A stretch of DNA of 48,908 bases, taken from Candidatus Methylomirabilota bacterium (GTDB lineage: Bacteria; Methylomirabilota; Methylomirabilia; Rokubacteriales; CSP1-6). Position numbers and translations under genes: made by a program. The stretch is from positions 1 through 48,908 of the forward strand of contig DASYUQ010000001.1 in the NCBI GenBank assembly GCA_036001065.1. Reading direction: 5' to 3'. Under the pieces are notes generated by a model that saw only the letters and a program-made list of their open reading frames with translations, did no database searches and had not been told where the DNA came from. Within the stretch, counting starts at the first letter, position 1, and each line of letters opens with the position of its first letter. Shown here piece by piece: positions 41,011 through 48,908 of this stretch.

Positions 41011-41754
41011 ATGATGACACCACAGCGGCGCACCCCCGTCAAGAAACGGCGCCGCGCGCTCGTCACCGGCGGCGCCATCCGCCTCGGGCGGGCCATCGCG
41101 CTGACGCTGGCGCGCGCCGGCATGGACGTGGCGATCGGGTACCATCGCTCGACGGGCGACGCCCGCCGGACCCTCGCCGACATCGAAGCCCACGGCGTCC
41201 GCGGCGCCGCGCTGCGGGTCGACCTCGCCGATCCCCGGGCGGCGCGGGAGCTCGTGAAGAGCGCGGCCCGCGTGCTCGGCGGCCTCGACGTCCTCGTCAA
41301 CAACGCGGCGGTCTTCTTCCGCACGCCCTTCGCGGCCACGACCCCGGCCCAGTACGACGCGCTGCTCGACGTGAATCTGCGGGGGGCGTTCTTCTGCGCC
41401 CAGGCCGCGGCCGCCGTGATGACGCGCGGGGGCGGCCACATTGTAAACATCGCCGACGTTGCGGCCGACCGCGCCTGGCCCGGCTACGTGCCCTACGCGC
41501 TCTCGAAGGCGGGCCTCGTCGTCCTCACGCGGAACCTCGCCGTCGCGCTGCGGCCGCAGAAGATCGCCGTCAACTGCGTGGCGCCGGGCGCGGTGCTGAG
41601 GCCCGCCGGCTTCCCGCGCTCGCGCTGGAAGGTGATCGCCGGGGGACACGAGGGCGGCCCCGACGACGTGGCGGCCGCTGTCCTGTTCTTCGCCACCTGC
41701 CCCCGCTACATCACCGGGCAGGTGCTCCGCGTCGACGGAGGGGAGAGCGCGTGA
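41011..41754 (+). CDS. Short-chain dehydrogenase, pteridine-reductase-like
   Basis: A 247-aa SDR. The N-terminal motif TGGAIRLGRAI is the T-G-x3-(K/R)-x-G variant that sets apart pteridine reductases (PTR1/FolM), which reduce dihydrofolate or biopterin with NADPH. NNAAVFFRTPF and the catalytic YALSK are present. The usual catalytic Ser is replaced in HIVNIADVAADR by Asp-containing sequence, again as in PTR1/FolM. A role in pterin or folate reduction is therefore likely, and would fit a ThyX-type genome lacking classical folate reductase, though that is inference. Confidence 0.83.
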   Translation: MMTPQRRTPVKKRRRALVTGGAIRLGRAIALTLARAGMDVAIGYHRSTGDARRTLADIEAHGVRGAALRVDLADPRAARELVKSAARVLGGLDVLVNNAAVFFRTPFAATTPAQYDALLDVNLRGAFFCAQAAAAVMTRGGGHIVNIADVAADRAWPGYVPYALSKAGLVVLTRNLAVALRPQKIAVNCVAPGAVLRPAGFPRSRWKVIAGGHEGGPDDVAAAVLFFATCPRYITGQVLRVDGGESA

Positions 41755-41773
41755 TCGGCGCGGCCGGCCGGGA

Positions 41774-42475
41774 TTACGGAGTGACGATCCGGCTGCCGCC
41801 GCCCATCACTCTGAGGAAGTCGCCCAGCGACGCGAAGCGCAGGAACGGATTCTGGCGCTTCTCGGCGCCGAGGGTGGAGGATGGGCCGCCGTAGTTGTGG
41901 CCGGGCAGCAAGATCGTATCGTCGGGCAGCGCCGCCAGTCGCTGCGTCAGCGAGTAGTACATCTCGCTGGGATCGCTCCCGGGCAGATCGGTGCGGCCAC
42001 AGGAGCCGATGAAGAGCGTGTCGCCCGAGACCAGCCGGCCGTCGACCAGGAAGCACTGAGAGCCCGGCGTGTGGCCGGGCGTGTGCAGAAAGCTCAGCGT
42101 GAGCCGGCCGATCTGGAGCGTGTCGTGGTTGTCCACCTTGACGAGGTCGGAGCCGAAGCCCGTGAGGAACTCGCGCTCGGCCTTGTGCACGTAGACCTTG
42201 GCCCGGACCTTCTCCAGCAGGTCTTCCACGCCGGGAATGCGCCCGGACATTCCCCAGTCCGAGAGACTCCCACCGACGTGGTCCTGATGGGTGTGGGTGA
42301 CCAGCGCGCCCGTGATGGCGAAGCCGTCGGCCTGGGCGGTGTCGACGATCGTGTCGATTTCCCAGGCGGGGTCGACGACGACGCATTCGCGGGCCAGCGG
42401 GTCGCCGATGAAGTAGACGAAGTTCTGCATCGGCCCCAGCTCCATCTGCCTGAGATAGATCGCCCCCTCGTCCAC
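41774..42475 (-). CDS. MBL-fold hydrolase, glyoxalase II-like
   Basis: A 233-aa metallo-beta-lactamase-fold protein with THTHQDHVGG (dinuclear metal motif), HTPGHTPGSQCFL, SGDTLFIGSCGRTDLPG and LLPGHNYG. The last two are typical of glyoxalase II and persulfide dioxygenase (ETHE1) relatives; the longer C-terminal helical domain of true glyoxalase II is short here. It probably hydrolyses a thioester or oxidises a persulfide. GTG 42475. Convergent with the SDR. Confidence 0.85.
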   Translation of the reverse strand: MDEGAIYLRQMELGPMQNFVYFIGDPLARECVVVDPAWEIDTIVDTAQADGFAITGALVTHTHQDHVGGSLSDWGMSGRIPGVEDLLEKVRAKVYVHKAEREFLTGFGSDLVKVDNHDTLQIGRLTLSFLHTPGHTPGSQCFLVDGRLVSGDTLFIGSCGRTDLPGSDPSEMYYSLTQRLAALPDDTILLPGHNYGGPSSTLGAEKRQNPFLRFASLGDFLRVMGGGSRIVTP

Positions 42476-42521
42476 GAGCGATATGGTAGCGCGGCGACCC
42501 CGGGTGCGCTAGACTGGCTCG

Positions 42522-42539
42522 GCTGAACGACCGTTCAGC
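42522..42539. promoter_or_regulatory. Perfect palindrome, likely operator
   Basis: GCTGAACG-AC-CGTTCAGC: 8-bp arms with a 2-bp centre, 50 bp upstream of GTG 42589 and next to the ribosome site at 42540. The size and symmetry fit a TetR-family operator; which regulator binds is unknown. Confidence 0.45.
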
Positions 42540-42553
42540 GGAGGCCAGGGGCG

Positions 42554-42592
42554 ATGACGACGGGACAGCAGGCGGCCGGGCGGCGCGCGTGA
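42554..42592 (+). other. Twelve-codon leader ORF
   Basis: ATG 42554 with GGAGG 9 nt upstream encodes MTTGQQAAGRRA, and its TGA overlaps the GTG of the next gene (GTGA). It may be a coupling leader, or the true N-terminus of the next protein separated by an indel. Confidence 0.35.
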
Positions 42593-42861
42593 CCTACCAG
42601 CTCGAGACGCTCTGGGATTACGACTACGAGCCCACGCATCACGAGCTGGAGACGCTCTACGAGACGGCGAAGAAGACCGTGTGGCAGGAGATGGGCTGGG
42701 ACGGCGACAAGATCTGGCGCGACACCGTGGCCAGTTCGCCCACGACGAAAGCCTTCAACAGCTTCCTCTTCCAGGAGAACCTGATGCCCCGCCTGCAGCG
42801 TCTGGGGCTGATCTCGGAGCGGGTCGCCCCGCGCTACCGGGAGATCGGGCTGCTGAACTAG
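42589..42861 (+). CDS. Small protein of unknown function
   Basis: A 90-aa acidic helical protein (LETLWDYDYEPTHHELETLY, KKTVWQEMGWDGDKIWRD, LMPRLQRLGLI). The opening resembles the start of diiron ferritin-like oxygenases, whose His/Glu ligands further on are missing here, so it may be a truncated copy. No standard ATG: GTG 42589 overlaps a 12-codon leader ORF. The TAG stop is the first part of the 90-bp element, so insertion may have shaped its end. I do not recognise the function. Confidence 0.6.
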   Translation: MTYQLETLWDYDYEPTHHELETLYETAKKTVWQEMGWDGDKIWRDTVASSPTTKAFNSFLFQENLMPRLQRLGLISERVAPRYREIGLLN

Positions 42862-42947
42862 TGCCGTTCCAACTTGTTGATACTAAATCTGTCCACGAAC
42901 GACGTACACGGTGCCTTCCTAGGCGCGAATAGTTGGAACGGCACTAG
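42858..42947 (+). mobile_element. 90-bp inverted-repeat element, copy 3
   Basis: Identical to copies 1 and 2, with the same 17-bp ends. It fills nearly the whole gap between two convergent genes and provides the stop codon of the left one. Confidence 0.8.
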
Positions 42948-42959
42948 CCGCTCCCGGAC

Positions 42960-44726
42960 TCAGCCTCCGAAGTCGTCGGGGACCTTGGGAATCTCGAGCT
43001 GCTTGGGGTCGACGGCGTAGATGGCGGGGGACGTCCTGGTCTTCACGTAGAGCCGCCCGCCTTCCTGCTTGCCGACGAGGACCGTGACGATCTCGGTGCC
43101 GTCGGGCCGGAAGAGCCCCACCTCCGCCGTCGGCGCGTCGAGCCCGTACCGGCCCGCCTCACCACCCGCGGGCGTGACCAGCTCCCTCCACTTGAGGGCG
43201 CGCAACGCCCACAGCAGGTCGTCGACCTTCGTGCTCTTGGCCGCACCCCGGCCGCCCTCGAGGACCTTCCACTCCGTGTCGCTCTTGCGCTCGAGCAGGA
43301 TGGCCTTGCCGCCGCTCTTGACCTCCAGGCGCTTGACGTCCTTGGGTTCGAGCGCGCCGACGAGGCTGCGGTCGCGCAGGTCGTTGAGCGAGCGCCCGAG
43401 CTCGGTAAGGGCGGAGGCCTCCACCAGCACCACCGGGCCGCGCCCGGCGATGGCGGCGTACGCGGTCGCCTGGCCGCCGCGCGTCTCGGGTGAGGGCGCC
43501 AGCAGCACCGTCAGCGGGCCCGGCGCGCCCTCCAGCGTGAGCGTCGCGCGGACCGTGGGGCTGGCGAGGTAGCGCGCGATGCCGGAGGCGTCTTCGGCCA
43601 GGAAGGCCTGGGCCTTGAGCCCCCTGAGCCTCATCAATACGCTTCCCGCCGCCACCTGATCGGCGGGCAGCGCTTGGGGCTGGGTGATCCGCCAGCGGTT
43701 CTGCTCCCGCGCGAGCGTGAGGCGGCCACGGGGGCTCTCGATCTCCAGGCGCGCGACCTTCTCGCGGTCGAACTCGACGATCGCCTTGTTCCGGACGGCC
43801 GCGGTGGTCTTGGGCAGCGCGGTCCAGACGTCCTCCGACAGCAGCAGCACGCTCGGCTCGCCGGGCCGCAGCGCATACACGCCCTTCTTCTTGTCGTCCA
43901 CGTTGCCGAGCAACAGCGTCTTCGTCGCCCGGTCCTGGCCCTTGCCGGTATGGATGGCCACCCGCACCGGCCGCGCGAGCCCGTACGGCTCGAGCGCGCG
44001 GGGCGCCTCGGCGACGAACTCCTTGATGCGGGCCGACGCCAGCTTGTCGAAGAACTCCGCGACCGTGTCGGTGTCGGCCGGGAGCTGGCGGGGGCGGGTC
44101 AGCTTCCACCCGTGCTCGCCCGCTGGCTCCACCGCCAGCGTCTCGGCGCGGGTGACGATCTCCAAGCCCGTCACCTCCTTGCGGTCGAAGGCCAGGACCG
44201 CCTTATTTCTAAAATCGGCGACGGGACGGGTGGCATCGCGCAGCACGCCGTCCGAGACGACGAACACGTTCGGCTTGCCCCGCTCCTGCGCGTACACCCA
44301 GACCCCCGTCGGGTTCTTGGCGCCGAGCAGGAGCCCGACCTGCTTGCCGTCCTTGAGCGTCAGCGTCACCTCCGCCGCCGGCTTGTCGAGGCCGAACTCG
44401 CCCGGGTTGGCGGGCCGAGCGGCGATCTCGCGGTCCATCCGGGTCGTGGCCACCGAAGTGAGCGCCTCCTCGATAGGTCCGCGCTCGCCGCGGCTCCGGA
44501 CGGGCTCGAGCATCTGCCAGCCCTCGCCCTCGCGCTTGAGGCGCACCATCTCCCCGCCGCGCTGGAGGACCAACTCGTTGACGTCGGAGGGCTCCACGCT
44601 GAAGACGCGCCCCTTGCGGCTCTCGGCCTTCTCGCGCTCGGGGCCCAGCCGGATCTCGTAGATGTAGAAGAACGCCCCCAACGCGATCAGGATGACCGCG
44701 AGGGCCGCCGTCGTCTGCCAGCGCAT
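42960..44726 (-). CDS. DUF4340 domain protein of a Gld-type ABC system
   Basis: A 588-aa protein anchored by one N-terminal helix (TTAALAVILIALGAFFYIYEI). It then shows repeated DUF4340 units, each with a strand pattern like V-x-x-L-x-x-x-R-G-G, W-x-x-x-P and LLLG (GLLLGAKNPTGVWVYAQ, KTLLLGNVDDKKKGVYAL, VLVGKQEGGRLYVKT). Such proteins accompany GldA/GldF/GldG-like ABC systems in Gram-negatives. It follows the GldG-like gene by 31 bp. The periplasmic partner is unknown. Confidence 0.87.
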   Translation of the reverse strand: MRWQTTAALAVILIALGAFFYIYEIRLGPEREKAESRKGRVFSVEPSDVNELVLQRGGEMVRLKREGEGWQMLEPVRSRGERGPIEEALTSVATTRMDREIAARPANPGEFGLDKPAAEVTLTLKDGKQVGLLLGAKNPTGVWVYAQERGKPNVFVVSDGVLRDATRPVADFRNKAVLAFDRKEVTGLEIVTRAETLAVEPAGEHGWKLTRPRQLPADTDTVAEFFDKLASARIKEFVAEAPRALEPYGLARPVRVAIHTGKGQDRATKTLLLGNVDDKKKGVYALRPGEPSVLLLSEDVWTALPKTTAAVRNKAIVEFDREKVARLEIESPRGRLTLAREQNRWRITQPQALPADQVAAGSVLMRLRGLKAQAFLAEDASGIARYLASPTVRATLTLEGAPGPLTVLLAPSPETRGGQATAYAAIAGRGPVVLVEASALTELGRSLNDLRDRSLVGALEPKDVKRLEVKSGGKAILLERKSDTEWKVLEGGRGAAKSTKVDDLLWALRALKWRELVTPAGGEAGRYGLDAPTAEVGLFRPDGTEIVTVLVGKQEGGRLYVKTRTSPAIYAVDPKQLEIPKVPDDFGG

Positions 44727-44731
44727 TTTAT

Positions 44732-44752
44732 TCGGAGGGGGCCTCGACGGCC
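44732..44752 (+). repeat. Dispersed repeat, partner of the Tol-Pal hairpin
   Basis: Exact copy of 39175-39195 (TCGGAGGGGGCC...), between the GldG-like and DUF4340 genes. Here the right arm is broken, so no full hairpin forms. Confidence 0.6.
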
Positions 44753-44757
44753 TGCCT

Positions 44758-46311
44758 TTACCTGGTGGCGCGGCGCCGCACGAAGGTCACGATCCCGCCC
44801 ACCATCACGAGGCCGGGCAGCAGGATCACGGGGACGAGGAAGACCACCTGCGCCTGCTGCGAGGTGAGGAAGACCGGCGTCTGCCGCGTGTCCTTCGGCC
44901 GGATCGAGATCTGGTCTTCCTGCTCGGCCAGCCACGAGACCGTGTTCAGGAAGAAGTCTCGGTTGCCCTGCAGATTGAAGAACTGATTGGCGGCGATGTT
45001 CGACGTGCCGTACACGACGATGCGCGCCTTGTCCTTGGTCGCCACCGCGGCGACCGACAGCGGTCCCTTGGGATCCGGCGGGTCCGGCTTCACCTGCCCC
45101 GTCTGGAGCCCGGCGCCATCCGTCTCGCCCCAGCTCTCCGCGCTGGTGCGCGCCAGCGGCTGCGCGCTGACGCCGGCGGGCGGAGTCCTGGCCGGCACCA
45201 CCGTGCGGGTCAGCGGGAAGAGCGTGCTGATGCCGCTCATATCGCGGGTGATCGGGTGCGCCTCGTACTGCTGGATGATGGGCACCTCGGGCCCGATGCC
45301 GAAGAGGCGGCCGAGCGGGTTCAGCTCGATGACGAGGTTGTCGCCCAGGTCGACGCCGTACTTGGCCGCGAACCGCTTGAGCCCCTCGCTCTGCGCGCCG
45401 CCCAGGATCGTCGGGTCGACCATGATCAAGAGCTTGCCGCCGCGGCCGACGTAGCCGTCGAGCGCGTCCAACTCCGGCTGGAGCAGCTCCGTGCGCGGCC
45501 CGGCCACGATGACGACCGCGGCATCGTCGGGGATCTTGCCTTCCCGAGCCAGGGCCAGGGGCTTGACCTCGTAGTTGGCGCGCTCCATCGCGGTCTTCGC
45601 CTCGCTGAAGCCGGGCCGGTCCGTGTTGGCGAGCTCGTGCTCGCCGTGGCCCTGGACCACGTAGACGAGGCGCTTGCCCTCCCGGGTCAGCTTCACCAGC
45701 CCGTTGGTGAGCTTCTCCTCCTCGGCATCCAGCACCTTCTCGGAGCGGTCCTTGGTCTCGAGCACCACGGTGCCGTACGACTCGACCGCGTAGCGGCGGG
45801 CCAGGCCCGGCTCGCGGTCGGGGTCGACCACCTTCCAGGTGAAGCGACCGTTGGAGTAGCGGGCGTACTGCTTGACGAGGTCCTCGGCTACGCGCTTGCC
45901 CGGCTGGTCGCTGCGGAAGAAGGCCACCGCGCTCACGTCGGTCTTGAGCGATTTCAAGAGCTGGATGGTCTGGGGCGAGAGGCTGTGGCGCCGATTCTCG
46001 GTGAGATCGATCCGCGCGTTGTGACGGTAAGAGACGGCCTCGACCAGCCCGATGATGCCCAGCAGCAGCACCACCATGACCGCCGTGTTCAGGCCGTAGC
46101 GGGCCGTCCGGCCGCCCAGCGTCCCCCGGAAGTCGTCGAGATGCCCGGCCGCGGAGGCCAGCACCAGCACGACGCCCGCGACGAGCAGTCCCCACCAGAG
46201 CCAGGCGCCCCGCGGCCCCCCCAGCAGCGGCGAGCGCGTCCAGCTCAGGATCGCCAGCGCCGCCAGGGCGGCGATCCCCACGTAGCCCGCCCAGTCGAGC
46301 AGCCGCTTCAT
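44758..46311 (-). CDS. GldG-like ABC transporter auxiliary protein
   Basis: A 517-aa membrane protein of the GldG/ABC-auxiliary type. Helices at about 13-30, 36-54, 73-94 and near the C-terminus (VVFLVPVILLPGLVMVGGIV), with a large periplasmic domain between. The domain holds NARIDLTENRRHSLSPQTIQLLKSL, the typical opening of the family, and VVIVAGPRTEL and LLIMVDPTILGG. It acts with the ABC permease and ATPase encoded just upstream; ATG 46311 lies 1 nt after the permease stop. Substrate unknown; in Bacteroidetes relatives it is tied to gliding. Confidence 0.87.
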   Translation of the reverse strand: MKRLLDWAGYVGIAALAALAILSWTRSPLLGGPRGAWLWWGLLVAGVVLVLASAAGHLDDFRGTLGGRTARYGLNTAVMVVLLLGIIGLVEAVSYRHNARIDLTENRRHSLSPQTIQLLKSLKTDVSAVAFFRSDQPGKRVAEDLVKQYARYSNGRFTWKVVDPDREPGLARRYAVESYGTVVLETKDRSEKVLDAEEEKLTNGLVKLTREGKRLVYVVQGHGEHELANTDRPGFSEAKTAMERANYEVKPLALAREGKIPDDAAVVIVAGPRTELLQPELDALDGYVGRGGKLLIMVDPTILGGAQSEGLKRFAAKYGVDLGDNLVIELNPLGRLFGIGPEVPIIQQYEAHPITRDMSGISTLFPLTRTVVPARTPPAGVSAQPLARTSAESWGETDGAGLQTGQVKPDPPDPKGPLSVAAVATKDKARIVVYGTSNIAANQFFNLQGNRDFFLNTVSWLAEQEDQISIRPKDTRQTPVFLTSQQAQVVFLVPVILLPGLVMVGGIVTFVRRRATR

Positions 46312-46312
46312 C

Positions 46313-47076
46313 TCAGCCCTTCCACCGTCGAGCCTCCAGCGAGCGCAGCGTGAGGAAGAGCGCGATGATCGTGAAGTCCAGGTAGTACACGACGTCCTTC
46401 GTGTCCAGCACGCCCTTGGCGAAGCTGTCGAAGTGCTCGAGCAGGGAGACGTGCGTCAGGACCCGTCCCACCACGCCGCCTACGTAGTCGGCCGACCACC
46501 CGATGACCCAGAAGATCAGCAGGACCCCGAAGGTGGTGATGGAGGCCACGATCTGGTTCTCGGTCAGCGACGAGGCGAAGACCCCCACGGCCAGGAACGT
46601 CGCGCCCATCAGGAGGAGGCCCAGATATCCCGTCAGCAGCACGCCCCACTCGACGCGCGCGAAGTACAGGACCAGGGCCGGATAGACCAGCGTGGCGGCC
46701 AGCATGACGCCGTACACCGCCAGGGCGGCGAGGTACTTGCCGATCAGCACGGCGCCGTCACGCACGGGATAGGTGAGCAGCAGCTCGATCGTGCCCGAGC
46801 GCCGCTCCTCGGCGAAGAGCCGCATCGTCACCAGCGGCATGAGCAGGAGCAGGATGACGCTGATGTTGGAGAAGAGCGGGCGCAGCACGCTGTCCGTCAC
46901 GTTCAGCTCGCGGCCCATGGCCGGGTTCATCATGGACTGCATCGAGGCCAGCGTGAAGAAGGCGAAGATCGAGTAGAAGAAGTAGCCGGTGATGAGCGTG
47001 AAGATCGTGAGGATCACCCAGGCGATGGGCGAGGTGAAGTAGAGGCGCATCTCCTTCTTGAAGATCGGCCAGATCC

Positions 47077-47080
<4 letters not shown>
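46313..47080 (-). CDS. ABC-2 type permease (GldF-like)
   Basis: A 255-aa inner-membrane permease with six helices, beginning IWPIFKKEMRLYFTSPIAWV, the usual amphipathic entry of ABC-2 permeases. RLFAEERRSGTIELLLTYPV (the conserved cytoplasmic E-R-R-S-G-T-I-E-L-L motif) follows, then FASSLTENQIVASITTFGVL. GTG 47080 overlaps the ATPase stop (GTGA). Forms the membrane core with the ATPase. Confidence 0.92.
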
Positions 47081-48060
<980 letters not shown>

Positions 48061-48090
48061 ACGAGTTCGACCGACGGATTATACACCGGG

Positions 48091-48510
48091 TTACGCACCG
48101 GGCTTCGGCCCCGGCTGAACGACGGCCACGACGTCTCGCAGCCACGGGGGCACCGCGATCATCTTGCTCGTGGCTGGATCCAAGCAGGCGTGGAGCGTCG
48201 ACCCCGTGGCCACCGTCTCGCCTTCCTCGCTCAGGATCTCATAGGCGAACCGAAAGCTCGCGCGCTTGTGCTCACTCACCCAACAGCGGACCTCGAGCAG
48301 GTCGTCGAGGCGCGCGGCGCGGACGTAGCGCACGACCGCCTCGACCACGGGAAGGTGGACCTTCCGGTCCACGACCGACATCGGGAGCCCCTGCTGGCGG
48401 AGGAACTCGACGCGGCCCACCTCGAAGTAGGTGAGGTAGTTGCCGTAGTAGACGACCTGCATGCAGTCCGTGTCCTTGTAGCGGACCCGGATTTTCGTGG
48501 ACACGAGCAT
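48091..48510 (-). CDS. YbgC-type acyl-CoA thioesterase
   Basis: A 139-aa 4-hydroxybenzoyl-CoA-thioesterase-type hotdog protein: RVRYKDTDCMQVVYYGNYLT carries the family motif with the catalytic Asp (Y-x-D-T-D), then FEVGRVEFLRQQG. In many bacteria such a gene (ybgC) belongs to the tol-pal cluster; here it lies far from it, next to an AAA ATPase gene. ATG 48510 starts 1 nt after that gene's stop (TGA-G-ATG), so the two are coupled. The short C-terminal tail is Pro-rich. Substrate unknown. Confidence 0.88.
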   Translation of the reverse strand: MLVSTKIRVRYKDTDCMQVVYYGNYLTYFEVGRVEFLRQQGLPMSVVDRKVHLPVVEAVVRYVRAARLDDLLEVRCWVSEHKRASFRFAYEILSEEGETVATGSTLHACLDPATSKMIAVPPWLRDVVAVVQPGPKPGA

Positions 48511-48511
48511 C

Positions 48512-48908
48512 TCAGAGATACTGACCGTAGCGGATCTTTTCGACCACCCCGCGCACGCCCTTGTAGCCGTCGATCGCCTCGAGCAGGTTCTCGGTGGTCA
48601 CGAGCGACGGCGGTCCGCCCGCGGCGGCCGCGTGCACCTTCGCCTCGAGGGTCCGCCGCATGATCACCGAGATGTCGGCGCCGCTCATGCCCCCCATCAC
48701 CGGGAGCACCTTGCCGTAGTCGATCGGCGCGAAGAGCTGCCGCCCGGCGTTCTTCTCCGTCTCCACGCGGACGAGGTCCAGGATCTCGCGCTGGGCGTCG
48801 GTGTCCGGGAGCGCGATCTCGATCAGGTGGTCGAGTCGTCCCGGGGCGACGAGCGCCGGGTCGAGTGCGTCGGTCCGGGTCGCCGCCGCCACGACGAGGA
48901 CGCGCGTC
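48512..48908 (-). CDS. AAA+ ATPase, C-terminal part (partial)
   Basis: Runs off the right edge; about 131 residues remain. The frame reads VLVVAAATRTDALDPALVAPG, the sensor-1/arginine-finger stretch of classical AAA ATPases (R-x-x-x-L-D-P-A-L). DAQREILDLVRVETEK and GMSGADISVIMRRTLEAK (the sensor-2 G-x-S-G-A-D-I motif) follow. The Walker motifs lie outside the window. It could be an FtsH-, VCP- or proteasome-activator-like ATPase; no peptidase is seen. Confidence 0.8.
   Translation of the reverse strand, partial: TRVLVVAAATRTDALDPALVAPGRLDHLIEIALPDTDAQREILDLVRVETEKNAGRQLFAPIDYGKVLPVMGGMSGADISVIMRRTLEAKVHAAAAGGPPSLVTTENLLEAIDGYKGVRGVVEKIRYGQYL

Overview
The window is GC-rich bacterial chromosome (about two-thirds or more G+C by eye), densely packed with short or overlapping gene junctions. 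A complete Tol-Pal operon, lipoproteins, a LolA-like protein and Tat/Sec exports point to a diderm (Gram-negative) bacterium. The mix of LLM flavin oxidoreductases, M20 amidohydrolases, cyclase-family proteins, a DUF3047 protein, MoxR/CoxE-type proteins and a UGSC selenoprotein fits an uncultivated soil or subsurface lineage such as Candidatus Rokubacteria (Methylomirabilota). That assignment is inference; no rRNA or tRNA gene was recognised.

Layout. 23-6073 (+): a four-gene, translationally coupled phosphorelay: a triple-PAS sensor without a kinase, a histidine kinase, a REC-kinase-REC-PAS-kinase hybrid, and a REC-GGDEF diguanylate cyclase. 6100-9697 (-): five coupled genes, namely an unknown conserved protein, a UGSC-family selenoprotein with an in-frame TGA, an acetamidase/formamidase, and LigB- and LigA-like ring-cleavage dioxygenase subunits. 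9749-10695: DUF3047 protein set between GC-rich repeats and the first copy of a 90-bp inverted-repeat element. 10737-13057 (-): MoxR AAA ATPase plus VWA/CoxE protein. 13145-16692: isocitrate-lyase-superfamily enzyme, a possible 47-aa ORF, a broken histidine kinase, an LLM oxidoreductase, a 63-bp tandem repeat and a PPOX-fold protein. 16732-19690 (+): two tandem M20 amidohydrolases coupled to a Cu/Zn superoxide dismutase lipoprotein. 19687-21340 (-): TetR regulator, DinB-fold protein and PaaI thioesterase. 21479-25058 (-): SPFH remnant, long ThyX-like protein, Tat cyclase-family protein and cupin. 25160-30213 (+): LLM oxidoreductase, dihydroorotate-dehydrogenase-like protein with no standard start, CgeB-like glycosyltransferase, threonine synthase and 3-methyladenine DNA glycosylase. 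30475-32259 (-): PQQ dehydrogenase of visibly lower GC, next to the second 90-bp element. 32678-34210 (-): MBL hydrolase and LolA-like protein, divergent from tolQ-tolR-tolA-tolB-pal-cpoB (34296-39157, +). 39227-42861: anti-sigma-like protein, alpha/beta hydrolase, DUF502 protein, pteridine-reductase-like SDR, MBL hydrolase and a small unknown protein ending in the third 90-bp element. 42960-48060 (-): ABC ATPase, permease, GldG-like and DUF4340 proteins (a Gld-type ABC system). 48091-48908 (-): YbgC-type thioesterase and the C-terminal part of an AAA ATPase that runs off the window.

The two strongest signals are the selenoprotein-containing operon at 6100-9697 and the three perfectly identical 90-bp CTAG-ended elements (9866-9955, 32329-32418, 42858-42947), two of which carry the stop codon of a neighbouring gene. 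No selA/selB/selC/selD machinery is visible in the window; the selenocysteine call requires it elsewhere in the genome.
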